Shown piece by piece: positions 9,097 through 17,597 of a stretch of 64,000 nt of DNA. Location: positions 1,240,001-1,304,000 of the forward strand of contig CBDCLS010000006.1 of the NCBI GenBank assembly GCA_965218775.1, written 5' to 3'. Made by a program: the position numbers and the translations under genes. This DNA comes from CAUZIZ01 sp965218775. Lineage in GTDB: Bacteria; Acidobacteriota; UBA6911; RPQK01; JAJDTT01. The notes under the pieces were generated by a model. The model was given only the letters and a program-made list of their open reading frames with translations. It did not search any database and had not been told where the DNA came from. Position 1 is the first letter of the stretch, and every line of letters begins with the position of its first letter.

Positions 9097-10861
9097 GAGG
9101 GTGTCGTAAAAGTTCACGTGGCGACCGGGAGTAAGTGGGGCGACACTTTGTCGTGCGGCTATGCCGAAAAACACAAGGAGAGGCGCTGCAGACGCTGGAA
9201 AAGGCCGATCGGCGCATGTAGGAGCCTCCAAAAAGCGCTAAATAGGACGGACGGGGTCAGGGCAATCAGCCGTCGGAGGTTGTGGGCGCTGGCATGAAGG
9301 GCAAACTCCAGACCGACATTCTTCAACCCTCTCCGCTTGAACCGATGTAATCCTTGGATCCCTTTCAGTTCGCTGAAGACGGGCTCCACCATCTGTTTGC
9401 GCTGACGATAGGCCTCTTGAGCCCGGGGCTGGCGCATCACTTCCCGCTCCGCATCCTTGATCTCCTCATCCTCATAGCGTTTGACCGTTCGACCTTTCCG
9501 ACTGCTGGTGCACTGGCTCCTCAACCCGCAACTCTCACAGGGGGCTCCTCCGTAGCGCACATACCGCTTGCCCCCATCGCTGCCCTTTTGGACCGGGTGC
9601 AGTTTCTGTCCCGCCGGACAGTGATAACGATCTTCCCACTCCTCGTAGCGAAAGGCCGCTTTAGCCAAGCACTTCGTCGACTTCTTCTCCCAACCCACTC
9701 GGGGGCTCGATCCCTCAGGACAAAGCACATCCTCCACCCCTTCTTCTAGGGCCGTCTCCAGCGCTTGCCCCGAGAAAAACCCCGCATCCATCAACAGTTG
9801 TTGGATCGCTCCACCCACCCGCTTGCCTTGCTGCAACAGCGCTTGCAGCACCCCCGTCTCCGAGGAGGGATCCACCGCCTGGGCCACTATAATGCGATCC
9901 TGGTTGGCCAAGACCACCCCCTTGTAGCTGGCGGCCTTCGCTTTGTTCTTCAGGGGCTGGATCACCGCCTCCGGTTCACTCGGACTCACGGCCGTATGCT
10001 CCGTGCTCTTGCGTTGCGCCTGCCGCGCCGCCACCCGCTCGCGTACCGCTTGCGCCACTTCCTCCGCTTGCTTGGCCTGACGCGCCAATTGCTCGTTCTT
10101 CGGATCCGCTTCTGCCCGACGACGCTTTTCCGCCGCGGCCGCTTCGGCCGCCTCCTTCTTCACCCGTCGGTAACGCGAGGCCGCCGCCTGTACCACCGTG
10201 CCGTCGGCCGCCAAACTCACGCCCTCCTTCTTCCCCTTGTCCTTGTCCTTCCCAGTCCTTTTCAACACTTCCTGGGTCAGCTCCACAAAGAACTCTTCCC
10301 TCAGCCTCTCCCCGTGTTCATTGATAAAGCGGCCGATGACCGAGTGATCCGGCGTGATCCCCCCCGTGAACCACCAGCAACGGGTATCCACCCGGGCCAG
10401 GGTTTCCAGCTGACGCAGCGATCCCTTGCCCTCCAGAATCCCGAACAGAATCAATCCCACCAGCGCTGCCGGATGGTACGGCCGTCTCCCTCCCCCTCGG
10501 TACTTCGCTTCAAAGGCCTCCCACGACAAACTCCGGATCACCTCCCGAGCCACAAAGACCCACGTCTGCGACATCTTCACCAGAAACTCTGCAAGACTCT
10601 CATCGCCGATCAAGATCCCCCGCGGGGAGGGATCTTCGAATTGTTTCGCCCCGGGCCGCTTCCTTTTCCGGCGCTTCCCCTGGCCTTCCTTCTCATTCAT
10701 CCCTCGAAAGAGCCCCCATTGGCCGCTCGAATCGATCTTGACCACCGGTCGTTTAATTGCTTGCTCCATCCCCCCTATTTTCGCAGCCTACTCCGACTCT
10801 TCTTTGCTAGCCTGGGAGGATTCTTAGTACTGATTTGAAACGGGTCTTTTACGACACCCTC
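9097..10861 (-). mobile_element. IS1182-family insertion sequence
   Basis: A complete element of 1765 bp. The 16-bp inverted repeats GAGGGTGTCGTAAAAG (9097-9112) and CTTTTACGACACCCTC (10846-10861) are perfect. Both sides carry the direct repeat GCAA (9093-9096 and 10862-10865), a 4-bp target duplication. It contains one transposase gene on the minus strand. The intact repeats and open transposase indicate recent, possibly still active, transposition. Confidence 0.9.
9159..10769 (-). CDS. IS1182-family transposase
   Basis: 536 residues, a full-length DDE transposase of the IS1182 type. Diagnostic parts are the N-terminal YHPAALVGLILFGILEG segment, VSLAADGTVVQAAASR around the first catalytic Asp, an Ala/Lys/Glu-rich helical insertion, LLMDAGFFSG at the second Asp, a four-cysteine block (CPAG...CESCGLRSQC), and QMVEPVFSELKGIQGLHRF with the catalytic Glu. 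The start gives a basic N-terminus. No frameshift is seen. Confidence 0.9.
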   Translation of the reverse strand: MEQAIKRPVVKIDSSGQWGLFRGMNEKEGQGKRRKRKRPGAKQFEDPSPRGILIGDESLAEFLVKMSQTWVFVAREVIRSLSWEAFEAKYRGGGRRPYHPAALVGLILFGILEGKGSLRQLETLARVDTRCWWFTGGITPDHSVIGRFINEHGERLREEFFVELTQEVLKRTGKDKDKGKKEGVSLAADGTVVQAAASRYRRVKKEAAEAAAAEKRRRAEADPKNEQLARQAKQAEEVAQAVRERVAARQAQRKSTEHTAVSPSEPEAVIQPLKNKAKAASYKGVVLANQDRIIVAQAVDPSSETGVLQALLQQGKRVGGAIQQLLMDAGFFSGQALETALEEGVEDVLCPEGSSPRVGWEKKSTKCLAKAAFRYEEWEDRYHCPAGQKLHPVQKGSDGGKRYVRYGGAPCESCGLRSQCTSSRKGRTVKRYEDEEIKDAEREVMRQPRAQEAYRQRKQMVEPVFSELKGIQGLHRFKRRGLKNVGLEFALHASAHNLRRLIALTPSVLFSAFWRLLHAPIGLFQRLQRLSLCFSA

Positions 10862-11040
10862 GCAAAGGAGCGGTACCGGCATTCCGATACCGGTACCAAC
10901 GAACCTAGCTGTGTGGTCGGTTGGACCCCCTTCTTAGGGCCTCACGGCATGGCCCGATCTGTGATCGGGTCCCGCTCCTTCACAGTCACGGCTCTGCCAG
11001 GTTTGCTAATGAGGATCATGGGAGAGGCAACCATAGTTTC

Positions 11041-11080
11041 TTTCTCGAATGGGCCAGCGATCCCGGGGGCGGGACTAAGA
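11041..11080 (+). repeat. CTCGAATGGGCC repeat, copy 1 (partial)
   Basis: Shares TTCTCGAATGGG, CCAGCG and GGGGGCGGGACTAAG with 52653-52740 and, inverted, 34378-34460. Here it sits directly in front of the hydrolase start at 11083, so it may supply part of that gene's leader. Confidence 0.5.
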
Positions 11081-11082
11081 TC

Positions 11083-13503
11083 ATGAGAAACACCACCAAG
11101 AGGTCCAGGGACTGCATAGCCGACTATGGATCCGCACCAATTGTGGCTCTTTGCGTTTCGTTTTGGCTGGCGGGGGCCTCGTCTGCCGCCAGCCTGCCCA
11201 CCACCCAGCCCCCGGAGAGGGGAGGCGATCTCTCTCTACAAGTGCTGGCGGCGGTCGACCAATTCCTGCTGCGAGAGATCGCCAAGTCCCGAGAGCTCAG
11301 AAGAAAGCGCTGGAGTTGGGACTATTCGTCTCGGAAAGCATATTTGAGCTCCATCAAGGAGAACCGCGACCGTTTTCGACTCCGCATTGGAGCCGTGGAG
11401 GACAGGTCGCCGGTCGAAGATTTGAAGCTGGTTTCTACACTGACCACTGAACCGTTGGTGGCCGAGAGCAAGCTTTTCCGTGTTCTCGCTGTCCGGTGGC
11501 CAGTCTTCGAAGGGGTGGACGCCGAAGGACTGTTCTTGGAGCCGTCTGGAGCGGCAAAGGCCCAGGTAGTGGTCGTGCCCGACGCCGATTGGACCCCTGA
11601 GATGGTGGCCGGTCTAGTTCCAGAGGTCACGCCACAACAACAGATCGCACGGCTCCTGGCGGAAGCGGGTTGCCGGGTTCTGGTGCCGACGCTGATCGAC
11701 CGCAAAAATACCTGGTCGGGGAATCCCAGGATTCGAATGACCAACCAGACGCATCGGGAATTCATTTATCGGCAGGCCTACTTTATGGGACGTCATCTGA
11801 TCGGCTATGAGGTGCAGAAAGTCCTGGCCGCCCTGGACTACTTCACCCGTGAAAAGACATCCGGGAGCGAAGCGGTCTTACCCATTGGCGTTGCCGGACA
11901 TGGGGAAGGGGGCTTGATTGCCCTTTACAGTGCGGCGGTTGACGAACGGATCCGGGCCACGCTTGTCAGCGGCTACTTCCAGCAGCGAGAGAGCGTTTGG
12001 GAGGAGCCTGTCTACCGCAATGTCTGGGGGCTGCTGGACGAGTTCGGCGACGCCGAGATTGCCAGTCTGATCGCGCCCCGTGCCCTAGTTGTCGAAGCTT
12101 GCCAGGGGCCGGAGATTCCCGGTCCTCCCCCTCCTCGGAATGGCCGGCTGGACGCCGCCTCCGGCAAGCTGAAGACGCCTCCGCTTTCCGGCGTCCAGGC
12201 TGAATTCCTCCGGTCTCAGGAGCACTACCGCAAGCTGGGGCTTGGCACCAACCTCAAGCTTGTCGTGAGTGAGTCGGGAGAGGGTCCCCCCTTTACCCCT
12301 GATGCCGTTCGGGGACTCCTGGCTGCCCTGGACGGCGGGCTCGGCCTGCCTCAGGAAAAGGCAGACCGGCAAGCATTGCACGATCGTCGACCCAGCTTTG
12401 ATCCGGCTACTCGCATGAAGCGCCAGCAGCAGCAGCTGGTCGACTACTCGCAGAAGCTGATGAGGCTCAGTCCGTTTCCCCGCAGTCGATTCTGGTCGGA
12501 AGCCGATTCCTCTTCCCTCGACCGATGGCGCCAGACTACTGCCTCCTACCGGGACTACCTGTGGCACGAAATTGTCGGTTGGTTGCCCCCTGCCAGCCTG
12601 GAACCGAATCCGCGGACTCGAGAGATCTACGATACCGGCAACTGGAAAGGATACGAGGTAGTGCTCGACACCTGGCCTGGGGTCTTCAGCTACGGCGTGC
12701 TGTTAGTGCCAAAGAATCTGAAACCGGGAGAGAGGCGGCCGGTGGTGGTTGCCCAGCACGGTCGTGCCGGTAGACCTCAGGATGTTTGTGATCCTAAAAA
12801 AGAAGGGGGGCCTTACCATGCCTTTGGTGCCAAGTTGGCAGACCGGGGCTTCGTCGTTTACGCGCCGCAGAATCTGTACATCGGCGAAGAGAAATACCGT
12901 ATGGTGCAGCGTAAGGCGAATCCTCTGAAACTGACCTTCTTCGCGCCCATGGTACGTCAGCACCAGCAGGTCTTGAAATGGCTCTCCAGCCTCTCTTTTG
13001 TCGACGCCGATCGAATAGGCTTCTATGGTCTCTCCTACGGCGGAAAATCGGCCATGTTGATCCCGGCAGTGCTGCAGGAATATGCGCTTTCCATTTGTTC
13101 GGGAGACTTCAATGAAGAAGTCTGGAAACACGTGAGTATCGATGCTCCTTACAGTTTCGTGCTCACCAAGGAGCACGAGCACAGCGAGTTCGACTTTGGT
13201 GAAAAGTTCAACTATGCAGAGATAGCCGGCCTGATTGCACCTAGACCCTTCATGGTGGAGCGGGGGCATCGAGACGGAGTGGGCGTTGATGAGTGGGTCG
13301 CCTACGAGTACGCCAAGGTGCGCCGGCTCTACGTAGATCTGGGGATTGGCGAACGAACCCGAATCGAGTACTTCGACGGCCCCCACGAAATCCATGGGAA
13401 GGGGACCTTCGAGTTCCTGCATCAGCACCTGAATTGGCCGGAGCCCTTGGAGGAGGATCACGAGAATGACGGATCAATGGGTATTCAAGAGCGAAACTTA
13501 TGA
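11083..13503 (+). CDS. Exported protein with two alpha/beta-hydrolase domains
   Basis: The frame is open from 10921, but the ATG at 11083 gives a signal-like N-terminus (basic head, hydrophobic APIVALCVSFWLAGASSA) and an 806-residue protein. Two hydrolase domains of the acetyl-xylan-esterase/dienelactone-hydrolase type follow. In the first, the nucleophile elbow reads GVAGHGEGG near residue 270, with Gly where Ser is expected. The second has GFYGLSYGGKS near residue 650 and a late HEIHGKGTFEFLHQHL histidine segment, so it can be catalytic. It is probably a secreted carbohydrate esterase. The last dozen residues overlap the next gene by 38 bases and look non-native, suggesting the original 3' end was replaced when the DUF1326 gene arrived. 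Confidence 0.75.
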   Translation: MRNTTKRSRDCIADYGSAPIVALCVSFWLAGASSAASLPTTQPPERGGDLSLQVLAAVDQFLLREIAKSRELRRKRWSWDYSSRKAYLSSIKENRDRFRLRIGAVEDRSPVEDLKLVSTLTTEPLVAESKLFRVLAVRWPVFEGVDAEGLFLEPSGAAKAQVVVVPDADWTPEMVAGLVPEVTPQQQIARLLAEAGCRVLVPTLIDRKNTWSGNPRIRMTNQTHREFIYRQAYFMGRHLIGYEVQKVLAALDYFTREKTSGSEAVLPIGVAGHGEGGLIALYSAAVDERIRATLVSGYFQQRESVWEEPVYRNVWGLLDEFGDAEIASLIAPRALVVEACQGPEIPGPPPPRNGRLDAASGKLKTPPLSGVQAEFLRSQEHYRKLGLGTNLKLVVSESGEGPPFTPDAVRGLLAALDGGLGLPQEKADRQALHDRRPSFDPATRMKRQQQQLVDYSQKLMRLSPFPRSRFWSEADSSSLDRWRQTTASYRDYLWHEIVGWLPPASLEPNPRTREIYDTGNWKGYEVVLDTWPGVFSYGVLLVPKNLKPGERRPVVVAQHGRAGRPQDVCDPKKEGGPYHAFGAKLADRGFVVYAPQNLYIGEEKYRMVQRKANPLKLTFFAPMVRQHQQVLKWLSSLSFVDADRIGFYGLSYGGKSAMLIPAVLQEYALSICSGDFNEEVWKHVSIDAPYSFVLTKEHEHSEFDFGEKFNYAEIAGLIAPRPFMVERGHRDGVGVDEWVAYEYAKVRRLYVDLGIGERTRIEYFDGPHEIHGKGTFEFLHQHLNWPEPLEEDHENDGSMGIQERNL

Positions 13504-14134
13504 TAACTGCAATTGCGCTGTGAATTGCGGTTGCCAGTTCAACTTGCCGAGCACCCACGGCTATTGTCAGTCGGCCTTCGTCGGTAACATCGTTGAAGGC
13601 CATTTCGACGATACGCCGCTGGCAGGCCTGAATTGGGCGGGGCTTTACAAGTGGCCCGGCGAAATCGCGGAGGGAAACGGCCAGCGCCAGATCGTTATCG
13701 ACGAGCGTGCGGATCAAGCTCAGCGGGTCGCGCTTGAAACGATTGTCTCAGGCGAGGCATGCGAACCACTGAGCAATTTTTTCTCCGTATTCGCGTCCGC
13801 ATGCTCGAAATTTTGCGAGACATTGTTCCTTCCGATTGGTCTCGAAGCGAACTTGGAACTCAGAACCGCAAGGATTGACATACCGGGCATCATGAGGAGC
13901 AGCGGCAAACCGATAATCAACAAGTTTAATGGCCAACCGTTCCACGTTGCGCTGGCACGTCCTAGCGGCAGTTTCGAGTTTACCTACGCAGAAATCGGAC
14001 TAGGTACGACCTCGGTGACGGGTGATATGGAGATGGCGTTCGAAGATTCATGGGCCCATTTTTGTGTTCACCACTTCAGTCAGGATGGGCTGATCCGCGA
14101 AAGATCAAGGCTCACAGCTTGGCTTGGCGCGTGA
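13466..14134 (+). CDS. DUF1326 domain protein
   Basis: 222 residues starting inside the end of the hydrolase gene. The N-terminus carries the family Cys cluster (ETYDNCNCAVNCGCQF), and a second group of cysteines occurs at ASACSKFCETLF. DUF1326 proteins are of unknown function, and their genes very often precede a DUF2182 membrane protein gene, as here 79 bases downstream. The cysteines suggest a metal. The pair is best known from Proteobacteria, so horizontal acquisition is plausible; its codon choice also looks richer in GC at third positions than neighbouring genes, but this was judged by eye. Confidence 0.85.
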   Translation: MTDQWVFKSETYDNCNCAVNCGCQFNLPSTHGYCQSAFVGNIVEGHFDDTPLAGLNWAGLYKWPGEIAEGNGQRQIVIDERADQAQRVALETIVSGEACEPLSNFFSVFASACSKFCETLFLPIGLEANLELRTARIDIPGIMRSSGKPIINKFNGQPFHVALARPSGSFEFTYAEIGLGTTSVTGDMEMAFEDSWAHFCVHHFSQDGLIRERSRLTAWLGA

Positions 14135-14213
14135 CCTCCGAAAGGGGCCGGTTTCGACGTGGCGCAGACAAGCCATACCCCGAATTCGGGGAACATGATC
14201 GGGTGAAAAGGGG

Positions 14214-15044
14214 ATGACGGTGCCCGACGCCACACTTGAGGCAGTGGTCAGGCGCGATCGCCTGGTCGTCGTTACCGCCCTTATCGCGGTTATCGCTCTG
14301 TCGTGGGCGTATCTGCTGGCCGGCGCCGGCATGGGCATGTCGGCGTTCGAGATGACCCGCATGTCGCAGCTCGGGATGACAGGGCGCATGTCCGAAGGGG
14401 GCATGGCGATGATGACGCCCGCGGTCTGGACGCCCGGCTATGCAGTCCTGATGTTCCTCATGTGGTGGGTCATGATGGTGGCGATGATGCTGCCCAGCGC
14501 GGCGCCGATAATCCTTTTATTCGCGACGGTCAATCGCAAGCAGCGCGAAACCGGCCATCCCCATGTCGCGACGAGCATATTCGCGGTCGGCTATCTCGCC
14601 GCTTGGGCTGGCTTCAGCCTGGTCGCGGTGATCCTGCAGTGGGGGTTCGAGCGGACCGGAATCCTTTCACCGATGCTCGTCGGGACCAACGTGATCTTCG
14701 GCGGCGTCCTGCTGCTCGCCGCGGGCGTCTACCAACTCACCCCGATTAAGCATGCCTGTCTTCGCCACTGCCGATCGCCGCTTGCATTCCTTAGCACTCA
14801 TTGGCGGCGGGACGCCCGTGGCGCGCTACGCATGGGCCTTGTGCACGGCGCTTTCTGCGTCGGCTGCTGCTGGTTCCTGATGGGGCTCCTATTTTTCGGC
14901 GGGGTGATGAACCTCTACTGGATTGCGGGCCTCGCCCTGTTCGTTCTGTTCGAAAAGACTGTCCCAGCCGGCCACTGGCTCGGTTACGCGACCGGTGTCG
15001 CTTTGCTCGTCTGGGGTGCCGGGATGATGGCGCTCGCGTTCTGA
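14214..15044 (+). CDS. DUF2182 predicted metal-binding membrane protein
   Basis: 276 residues, about seven hydrophobic helices. Family signatures are the Met-rich loop GMGMSAFEMTRMSQLGMTG, WWVMMVAMMLPSAAPIILLF, the YQLTPIKHACLRHCRSP motif, and GLVHGAFCVGCCWFLM. The methionine, cysteine and histidine clusters are the reason the family is called metal-binding; a role in copper or other metal handling is inferred, not shown. It is the standard partner of DUF1326. GGGGATG context gives a reasonable ribosome binding site for the start. Confidence 0.9.
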   Translation: MTVPDATLEAVVRRDRLVVVTALIAVIALSWAYLLAGAGMGMSAFEMTRMSQLGMTGRMSEGGMAMMTPAVWTPGYAVLMFLMWWVMMVAMMLPSAAPIILLFATVNRKQRETGHPHVATSIFAVGYLAAWAGFSLVAVILQWGFERTGILSPMLVGTNVIFGGVLLLAAGVYQLTPIKHACLRHCRSPLAFLSTHWRRDARGALRMGLVHGAFCVGCCWFLMGLLFFGGVMNLYWIAGLALFVLFEKTVPAGHWLGYATGVALLVWGAGMMALAF

Positions 15045-15060
15045 GAGGGGCATGCAGGCA

Positions 15061-15381
15061 TCACGCCGCCTGTCTAAAAGCGGGCCGTCTGGGGGTCAAC
15101 GACGCATTTCTCACGACGCGTGTCTCTCTGCGCTCTCCAGGGTCAGGCTTTGCATTGCTGGAGAGCCCTTCCCACGGTTCGCGAAATGTGAGAGCCGTTG
15201 CCTGCACTTCGGGCGAATGGAGCTTCAGCTCCACCCGGTCCATGGACTCGATCAGATAATCATCCACGAACAGCTCCAGGCGGAAGCCGATGTCCAGGGC
15301 CTCTGTGGTCTCGGGTGGGTTCGCCGATGCTGCTGCCAGGGAGAGCAGCAGACTGAAAACAAGCAGTGCCTTCCTCATCAC
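15061..15381 (-). pseudogene. N-terminal stump of a beta-propeller gene
   Basis: The first 70 residues match the propeller family: a signal peptide (KALLVFSLLLSLAAASANP), then IGFRLELFVDDYLIESMDRVELKLH and FREPWEGLS. Immediately after the PWEG motif the match ends and about 28 unrelated residues follow, running to the 3' end of the DUF2182 gene. A deletion or the arrival of the DUF1326/DUF2182 block removed the rest. Confidence 0.8.
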
Positions 15382-15383
15382 CC

Positions 15384-15455
15384 ATCCTCCTTACTGGGGG
15401 AACCTTATTGAACCCCAGGCTATCCCCGATGGACGGGGGAAATCAATCGGTCCAG
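15384..15455 (-). promoter_or_regulatory. Conserved 5' leader of propeller genes, copy 2
   Basis: Same block order as at 7771-7850: ATTGATTTCCCCCGTCC, GGGATAGCCTGGGGTTC, CCCCC and AAGGAGGATG before the start of the stump. Retention of this leader in front of a dead gene shows it was duplicated with the gene. Confidence 0.5.
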
Positions 15456-15514
15456 CGCCAGCGTGGTGGCGAAGACCGTCAGATCGAGGTGAGCAGCGAA
15501 TGGTTGCCCACTGC

Positions 15515-15660
15515 GTTCATTTGAAAGCCTTTGCCTCCGACCGCGATCGCATGGCCCGTTTCTCCCGTGAGGCCCAGGTTCTGGCGTCGCTCAACCATCC
15601 TCATATCGCCTCCATTTATGGTCTGGAGGACTCCAACGACAAGCAGGCATTAGCCGTCTC
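15515..15660 (+). pseudogene. Ser/Thr protein kinase fragment
   Basis: One frame encodes RMARFSREAQVLASLNHPHI followed by ASIYGLEDS, which is the alpha-C helix region of acidobacterial Pkn-type kinases (DPDRMARFEREAQ...HPNIA.IYGLE). Neither the glycine-rich loop before it nor the catalytic loop after it is present. It is a clear but tiny remnant. Confidence 0.75.
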
Positions 15661-15850
15661 CAGTGCCTCGACCATCCTTACGCCCAGCAGCGACTGCCAC
15701 CGTGCAAGCAATGACGGCACACCATCCTGGGAGGCCACCCAGGTTTAGACCACGTTAATTTGACAACGACACTCCCCCTTTGCCTTGCTCCATGAGGAGA
15801 CCTACCTCCTTCCCTGTAGCCTCCATCTACGCAAAACCTGCTTCCCTTAA

Positions 15851-16025
15851 CCCGCATTTCTCATCGCCTGTCGTAGCGAGGCGTCGCAAGGGCCGTCCTG
15901 GCAAGGCTTGCGACCGAGGCCTCCGCAGTCGTACTTGTACAGTACGTCGAGGAGGCCGACCGAGCGAAACACAGCCAGGGCGGATGATTGCGGCGACGTA
16001 GTAGACCGGCGATGAGAAATGCGGG
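15851..16025 (+). mobile_element. 175-bp miniature inverted-repeat element, copy B
   Basis: Exactly 175 bp, same ends as copy A, flanked by TTAA on both sides (15847-15850 and 16026-16029), same orientation as copy A. Confidence 0.9.
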
Positions 16026-16202
16026 TTAAGTCTTCTCTAAAGTTCTGCCTCCGACTGGCCGACAAATAGAGTATTCGTGACAAAAAAATTCGTGCGCTTG
16101 TACTGTCGTGCCTGCCGAGGGGTATGTGCGCTGCTTGTTCGAGAGGATCGTTGTCGCTTTTCTAACTGACAGGGTCTCCCAATTTTCCAAGGATCTCCCA
16201 AG

Positions 16203-17597
16203 ATGAAGATGGTCATGCCTCCAAACGGTAGCCACCAGGCCAGCCGACAGATAAAGAGTGGTGTTTGTTTTCTGTTCGTTATTCTGGCCTTTTCGGCCTT
16301 TGGCCAACTCCGAGGTCAGGGAACACAGAGGGTGAGTGTGTTGGTCCACCTTCAGCCGGGGGCGGATCGTGTTCCAGTGAGGCAATTTGCCACGGGTCAG
16401 GGAGGATTTGTCCGCTACGAATACGCGATCCTTCGCAATGTCATCAACCTTCGTAACATCCCCAGCGCTGCGCTCTCCGGTCTTCAGAATGTACCGGGTG
16501 TGATCCGTGTCGATGAGGACGGCATCGTCGAGGCTCACATGAACGACAGTGTATCTCTGGTCCGGGGCCTGCAGAGCCAGATCACGGGAGCGGGACTTCA
16601 AGCTGACGGCAGTGGTGTCCGCATCTGTGTTGTGGACACCGGGATCGACTCAGATCACACCCTGTACACAACGCGCATCGACTCGGCAGCCGGGTACGAC
16701 TTCACCAACGACGACCCTGATCCGGAGGACGACCACGGCCACGGTTCTCACGTAGCAGGGACTGCCGGAGGGGGAGATGGGTTTACCTTTTGCTCGGAGC
16801 CCTACCAGGGGGTCGCTCCCGAGGCCACGCTCATCGGAGTGAAAGTGCTCGATGCTCAAGGATTCGGGAACGACTCGGACGTGATTGCTGGTATTGATCA
16901 CTGTGCCGACCCTAACTTGCCAGGCGGACCGGCCGACGTCATCAACTTGAGCCTGGGAAGTAGTACGACCTTTCCTGGAACCTGCGATACCCATGCAACG
17001 GCCATTGCGGCGAACAATGCAGTGGCTGCGGGCGTAGTGGTGGTCTCGTCTTCAGGCAACAGCCATGAGGGAGCTGCAATGAGCTCTCCAGCCTGTGGAT
17101 CGGATGTGATTGCCGTGGGAGCTACTTATGACGACACCTATCCCCAAAGCTGTGGATCGGCCCAGTCGTCTTTTACCTTCTGTAAGGACGTTCTCTGTTT
17201 TCAGTCCTGTAACGACAGTTTTCCAAGCGAAGATCAGATCGGATGTTACAGCAATCAGAGCAGCGAGTTGGACGTAACTGCTCCTGGGTGTGTGACCTTC
17301 TCGGCCGCCTTTCAGAACAGTAACGACGGAATCATCGGCTTCTGCGGAACCAGTATGGCTTCTCCTCACGTGGCCGGTCTGGCAGCACTCCTTCTGGCCG
17401 CCGACCCTTCGCTGACACCCACCGCAGTAAGACAGTGCATTCGCGATGGGGCTATCGACCGAGGAGTTCCTGGCTTTGATCCGGCCTACGGCTGGGGCCG
17501 CATCGACGTTATCAATTCGCTCAACGCATGTGGTCAGTGTGTACCGGAGCTCTGCGACGGTATCGACAACAACTGCGACGGCAACATCGATGAGGGA
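16203..17597 (+). CDS. Secreted subtilisin-family protease, catalytic part (gene split by IS)
   Basis: The 5' part of an S8 protease gene. A signal-anchor-like hydrophobic stretch (VCFLFVILAFSAFG) is followed by an inhibitor I9-like pro-region, then the catalytic domain: Asp145 in CVVDTGIDS, His180 in DDHGHGSHVAG, oxyanion Asn286 in SSSGNS and Ser384 in CGTSMASPH. Numerous cysteines suggest disulfides. The domain is followed by a Cys/Asp motif CDGIDNNCDGNID, typical of MopE-like repeats. At 17598 an IS256-type element interrupts the gene; in its present form the frame ends two codons later (GGT TAA, stop at 17601-17603), giving 466 residues with an intact protease domain. The rest is at 18945-19442. 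Confidence 0.9.

Noticed and set aside
9765..10838. 357-residue frame antisense to the IS1182 transposase
   Set aside because: Arg/Leu/Pro-rich shadow of the transposase codons; the sense protein has all family motifs.
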